Positions 60,640 to 64,000 of a stretch of DNA of 64,000 nt are shown piece after piece. The notes beneath the pieces were generated by a model, which was not told the origin of the DNA, ran no database searches, and saw nothing but the letters and a program-made list of their open reading frames with translations. The translations under genes were made by a program, and so were the position numbers. The DNA comes from Sphingobacterium litopenaei (GTDB lineage Bacteria; Bacteroidota; Bacteroidia; Sphingobacteriales; Sphingobacteriaceae): assembly GCF_014692495.1 (NCBI RefSeq), contig NZ_JACOIJ010000001.1:186001-250000 (forward strand). The letters run 5' to 3'. The stretch's first letter is position 1. Each line of letters opens with the position of its first letter.

Positions 60640-61251
60640 ATGGCAACAGTAAAAGAGAAAAAAGCTTCGGCATCTACAGCTAAGTCCGCAGCTACAACGA
60701 AAACACGTGATACAGCTTCAAAAGAGAATAAATCAGAATCTGGAAAGATTGCAGCAAAAAAAGATGCAGCGAAAGATTTGCAAGATTTATTCGAAGATGG
60801 TTTAAAAGATATCTATTGGGCTGAAAAAGCATTGAAAAAAGAACTTCCAAAAATGGAGAAAAATGCAACTTCTCCGGATTTAAAAGCTGCTATTGCTAGC
60901 CATTTAATCGAAACGGAAGAACATATTAAGCGATTGGAAGCTGCTTTTAAATCTATTGGTAAAAAAGCAGAAGCTGAAAAATGCGATGCAATGGATGGAT
61001 TATTGGAAGAGGGGAAGGGTATCATAAAGGAAACCGAAATTGGTGCAGTTCGTGATGCTGGAATTATCGCAGCCGCTCAGAAAGTAGAACATTATGAAAT
61101 TGCGACTTATGGGACTTTAGCAGCTTTTGCAAAAGTATTAGGTCATAAAGAAGCTTTGAAATTGTTATTAGCAACTTTGAAGGAAGAGAAACAATGTGAC
61201 AAAACTTTAACAGGCTTGGCAGACACCAATCTAAATTCAAAAGCCGAATAA
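60640..61251 (+). CDS. DUF892 ferritin-like protein with Lys/Ala-rich tail
   Basis: A 203-residue protein. Residues 1-45 are rich in Lys, Ala, Ser and Thr (KEKKASASTAKSAATTKTRD), like a nucleic-acid-binding histone-type tail. The rest is the YciE/YciF (DUF892) four-helix ferritin-like fold, with LQDLFEDGLKDIYWAEKAL and HLIETEEHIKRLE and the second half HYEIATYGTL. It is probably a stress-related, perhaps DNA-associated, protein. Confidence 0.87.
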   Translation: MATVKEKKASASTAKSAATTKTRDTASKENKSESGKIAAKKDAAKDLQDLFEDGLKDIYWAEKALKKELPKMEKNATSPDLKAAIASHLIETEEHIKRLEAAFKSIGKKAEAEKCDAMDGLLEEGKGIIKETEIGAVRDAGIIAAAQKVEHYEIATYGTLAAFAKVLGHKEALKLLLATLKEEKQCDKTLTGLADTNLNSKAE

Positions 61252-61288
61252 AGAAACTGTTCCAATACAATAGATATATTCTTAAATG

Positions 61289-61318
61289 CAAAAAGCGAAG
61301 CCCAGGCTTCGCTTTTTT
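61289..61318. terminator. Bidirectional terminator after the DUF892 gene
   Basis: AAAAAGCGAAGC pairs with GCTTCGCTTTTTT around a short CCAG loop. It lies between the convergent DUF892 and DUF5686 genes and ends both. Confidence 0.85.
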
Positions 61319-61365
61319 ATCGCGGTTTCTCCAAAGACGTTGATAGACACTATTTAAAACACTAA

Positions 61366-63912
61366 TTAAAAATCAACTTTGATTCGCGCCCGAATTCCCC
61401 AATCTGAAACATTTGGTTGATTCAGGTAATTCAAACGCTTCACGTAATCTACGCGTAATACTTTGAATATATTTCCTAGGCCAACACTAGCTTCCATATA
61501 CGGTTTGTCGCCAAATGTAAATGAAGAAATTTCATTATCTATATTTCTTTGCCAAGCAAATAAATCACGGTTATATGTTGGGTTATTTTGATCTCTCAAA
61601 CCACCGTACAAACCTTTGAAACTAAATACTTCACGCAGTTGTAGTTTCTTAATTAAAGGTAGCTTGTTTAAAATAAAGCCATTCATGTAATATTGTACAT
61701 TAATCGAAGCGTGATGATCAGAAATGAATTCCATAAAGTTCATCAAATTGTACGATTGCAATTGATAAGCGTATGTTTGATTTGCTCGGTGCAATGTTAA
61801 TAGCGGATAAGCAATATTATCTCCTAGAATATAGGTTCCATCCAAATTCACATCAGCATATCCAAATTGTGATAAATACACTCGCTTGAATACACCTGCG
61901 GTGAAATTATGGTAATTATATTCTCCGTCAAGCGCGCCTTTAATTCCAGCTGTATAATTGAAAGTGAAAATCGGATATTCATTGTAAATAGGAGTTCGGT
62001 ACAATTTACCTTGATAATATTGTTCTTTTGGAGCCCATCTAAATCCAATATTCGCTTCTGTCGTATTTACTTCGTTAATAATGGTAGGATCTCCCATTTC
62101 TGGAATAATCTGATAGCGAATTACACCCGCAGGAGTTTGTTTCCATTTGGTCAAGCCAGCATTAATGGAAAAGTGATTTCCAAATTCTGCTTTGTATTCT
62201 ATTTTGTATGTATCATTGTACAAATAGCTTTTGTTTTCACCACGTTTGAAAGACAATAACACATTATCTTCTTGAATAAATTCTAAATTTTGTCCGGGGA
62301 TTTTAGTGTCGTGCTGATAGGATGCACGAATGTAGTGTTGCGGAAATTTATAAACTGACTTATTGTTTATCGAGTATGTTCCACTGACGAAATATTTCCA
62401 TTTTTTATCTTCAAAACCATAAGCCGCATATGCTTCCGAGAAGAAACGAGTGCTTAACTGTTCTGTTGTACGACCTCCAATACGCAAACGAAGTCCTTCT
62501 ACCGGATTGTAGCTGTAAAAAGTATTAACTGGACCAATTTCTACTGGACCTGCTTGCTTATATCCCGAAAGAATCAAAGCTGCCACATCCATAAATCTAC
62601 GAAACGATGGCATCGTTTGTAGTGAGTCAATATTTTGATAAATTGCTTTCTCTTGGTTGGTCAAAGGTGCTTGACGTAATCCAGCCCAATATTGTCTTTG
62701 ATTTGTTGCTGGAGCTTTTTCTATAATCTTTTCTACCTCAGCGCCTGCATATAAAGAATCGGGTCTATGCATTCCATTGACATAATCCTTATAATACACG
62801 ACACGATTTCCTTGTACACCTTTACCTTTTCCTGTCAAAGCAAAATCAATTCCCAATGCACTCCGACTTAAAAAATATTTGTTAATATTATCTTTTTCAA
62901 AAGTAAGTTCAATATTTAAATCACGGACAAAATTAAGGTTGATATCCTCGCTAACTTTCATTTTAGTGCCTTGAACAGCATATTGGCCATCCAAAGTAAC
63001 GTAGAGTTTTCCTTGAAATAAGAAATCGCCCTTACTTCGTGGAAAGAAACTTAGCTCTACGAGATAAGATTTTGAGGTTTTAATCGTATCCGTGATGTAA
63101 TACCGGTAGAATGTAGGGGCACTATTAGCAATTGGACTTAAAAATTGGTTGGTCAACAACGTAATGTTATTATCGTAGATGTCCACTTTATCATACAGCT
63201 TGTTGAAATAATTCGCTAAACCTTCGTTGTCCACAAATTTAGGATCAAATTCAGCCTTTTGCTCTGCGATTATATATTGTTTTGTTTTCTTAGGATCGTT
63301 TCTGTAATAAACTTTAGACACTTTTTCTTCCATGTAAGCAGGAAGAACATATGTTGATGTACTGTCTGATTGTTTTTGAAATAAGAATTGATAGTTTTTG
63401 AATGCTTTTTTATTAACGAATTTTTCAGAAAGGTTACTTAATCCCAAAGAGATTTTTTCATATTGTTCGAACTCCACAAAATCTTGCCCCGTTAATCTGT
63501 TTTGGTCGCGATGATCAATTACTTGACGGATTAATTCAACAGCAGGATTATTTTTATTGGAATATTTTAATCTAGGCTTTTTGATTATAACTTCAGCAAT
63601 TTCATTTTCTGCAGCTAAAGCAATAGAAAAATAAGTCTTACCTGAAGATAAATCCAAATCTTGAGATGGATAACCTACGTAACTCACGCGTACCTTTACA
63701 TTCTTATTGGGAAGGGAAAATTCAAAATTACCCAGTTCGTCTGTTTTTGTAGCTTGCGTACTTCCAACAATCGCTATTGTAGCAAATTCTATTGGCTCTT
63801 TTGTTTCCTTATCTATAACATTTCCCTTAATTTTAAAGGATTGCGCCATCGAAACTAAGCTAAAGAATAAGCTGAAAAATAATAAAATACTCCTATTCAA
63901 ATAATATTTCAT
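61366..63912 (-). CDS. DUF5686 outer-membrane protein with carboxypeptidase-regulatory-like domain
   Basis: An 848-residue protein with a signal peptide (cleaved after SMAQ). A CarboxypepD-reg-like beta domain spans about 25-105 (GNVIDKETKEPIEFATIAI). The rest is a beta-barrel-like DUF5686 region, ending with aromatic RARIKVDF, typical of an outer-membrane strand. No TonB box or plug is seen, so it is not an active TonB-dependent transporter. The role is unknown. Confidence 0.9.
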   Translation of the reverse strand: MKYYLNRSILLFFSLFFSLVSMAQSFKIKGNVIDKETKEPIEFATIAIVGSTQATKTDELGNFEFSLPNKNVKVRVSYVGYPSQDLDLSSGKTYFSIALAAENEIAEVIIKKPRLKYSNKNNPAVELIRQVIDHRDQNRLTGQDFVEFEQYEKISLGLSNLSEKFVNKKAFKNYQFLFQKQSDSTSTYVLPAYMEEKVSKVYYRNDPKKTKQYIIAEQKAEFDPKFVDNEGLANYFNKLYDKVDIYDNNITLLTNQFLSPIANSAPTFYRYYITDTIKTSKSYLVELSFFPRSKGDFLFQGKLYVTLDGQYAVQGTKMKVSEDINLNFVRDLNIELTFEKDNINKYFLSRSALGIDFALTGKGKGVQGNRVVYYKDYVNGMHRPDSLYAGAEVEKIIEKAPATNQRQYWAGLRQAPLTNQEKAIYQNIDSLQTMPSFRRFMDVAALILSGYKQAGPVEIGPVNTFYSYNPVEGLRLRIGGRTTEQLSTRFFSEAYAAYGFEDKKWKYFVSGTYSINNKSVYKFPQHYIRASYQHDTKIPGQNLEFIQEDNVLLSFKRGENKSYLYNDTYKIEYKAEFGNHFSINAGLTKWKQTPAGVIRYQIIPEMGDPTIINEVNTTEANIGFRWAPKEQYYQGKLYRTPIYNEYPIFTFNYTAGIKGALDGEYNYHNFTAGVFKRVYLSQFGYADVNLDGTYILGDNIAYPLLTLHRANQTYAYQLQSYNLMNFMEFISDHHASINVQYYMNGFILNKLPLIKKLQLREVFSFKGLYGGLRDQNNPTYNRDLFAWQRNIDNEISSFTFGDKPYMEASVGLGNIFKVLRVDYVKRLNYLNQPNVSDWGIRARIKVDF

Positions 63913-64000
63913 GTTAATTGCAGGTCTAAACTTTTGACTTTTTATATTTTTTGTTCAAAAATTCTAATGCAAATTAACTACTTATTTCTTTTACTTATAT

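Overview
The window reads as chromosome of a Bacteroidota bacterium, most likely a Sphingobacteriaceae member such as Sphingobacterium. The reasons are low-GC coding sequence, TonB/SusC-like outer-membrane proteins, DUF5686, DUF4199 and DUF2851 families, Bacteroidota -7 boxes (TAnnTTTG) with a TTG about 19 nt upstream, weak or absent Shine-Dalgarno sites, and an ISAon1/RteC/TopB-type mobile remnant.

Layout. (1) 1-3.25 kb: end of an SMP-30-like gene, a zinc alcohol dehydrogenase, a membrane protein, a YdeI-like protein and a VOC/PhnB-like protein. (2) About 3.3-21.98 kb: an accessory island. On the left an ISAon1 remnant is joined directly to a topB gene lacking its 5' third, followed by intact rteC. 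The middle is a long leftward copper and arsenic resistance array: multicopper oxidase, haem-binding protein, TRASH/YHS lipoprotein, DUF305, two DUF3347 proteins, CopB-type ATPase, Cys-rich small proteins, CDF transporter, TonB receptor, ACR3, arsenate reductase, DUF6428. On the right is a serine-recombinase remnant that reads through a tRNA terminator into the antisense of tRNA-Lys. (3) 22-34.1 kb: chromosomal genes between two identical tRNA-Lys(UUU) genes, including a six-gene signalling cluster (REC, CheB, CheR, REC, CHASE3-GAF hybrid kinase, REC-PAS kinase) with no chemoreceptor. (4) 34.3-47.1 kb: prmC and ribD divergent, a DUF2851 gene with one in-frame stop, ankyrin protein, ubiX, an operon led by a dihydroorotase homologue that lacks its metal ligands and continuing with DUF4199, two glycosyltransferases and an MBL hydrolase, then ispD and queA. 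(5) 47.3-54.4 kb: glycogen operon GH31-glgB-glgA-glgC. (6) 54.4-64 kb: aminotransferase, CBS protein, SBF-type transporter, a satD-like/DUF3307 pair behind three evenly spaced palindromes, serine hydrolase, secreted protein, DUF892 ferritin-like protein and DUF5686 outer-membrane protein.

How the genes fit together. The island looks like a decayed integrative element whose transfer functions are gone but whose metal cargo is complete: periplasmic Cu(I) oxidation, Cu export across the inner membrane, periplasmic metal-binding proteins, an outer-membrane receptor, and arsenate reduction plus arsenite export. No local metal regulator gene survives, although a perfect palindrome lies at the ars promoter position. 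The most distinctive signals outside the island are the three-palindrome array with an exact 28-bp period before satD, the catalytically dead dihydroorotase homologue, a candidate small RNA ahead of ubiX, and a set of promoters whose -7 box ends only 4-7 nt before the start codon.
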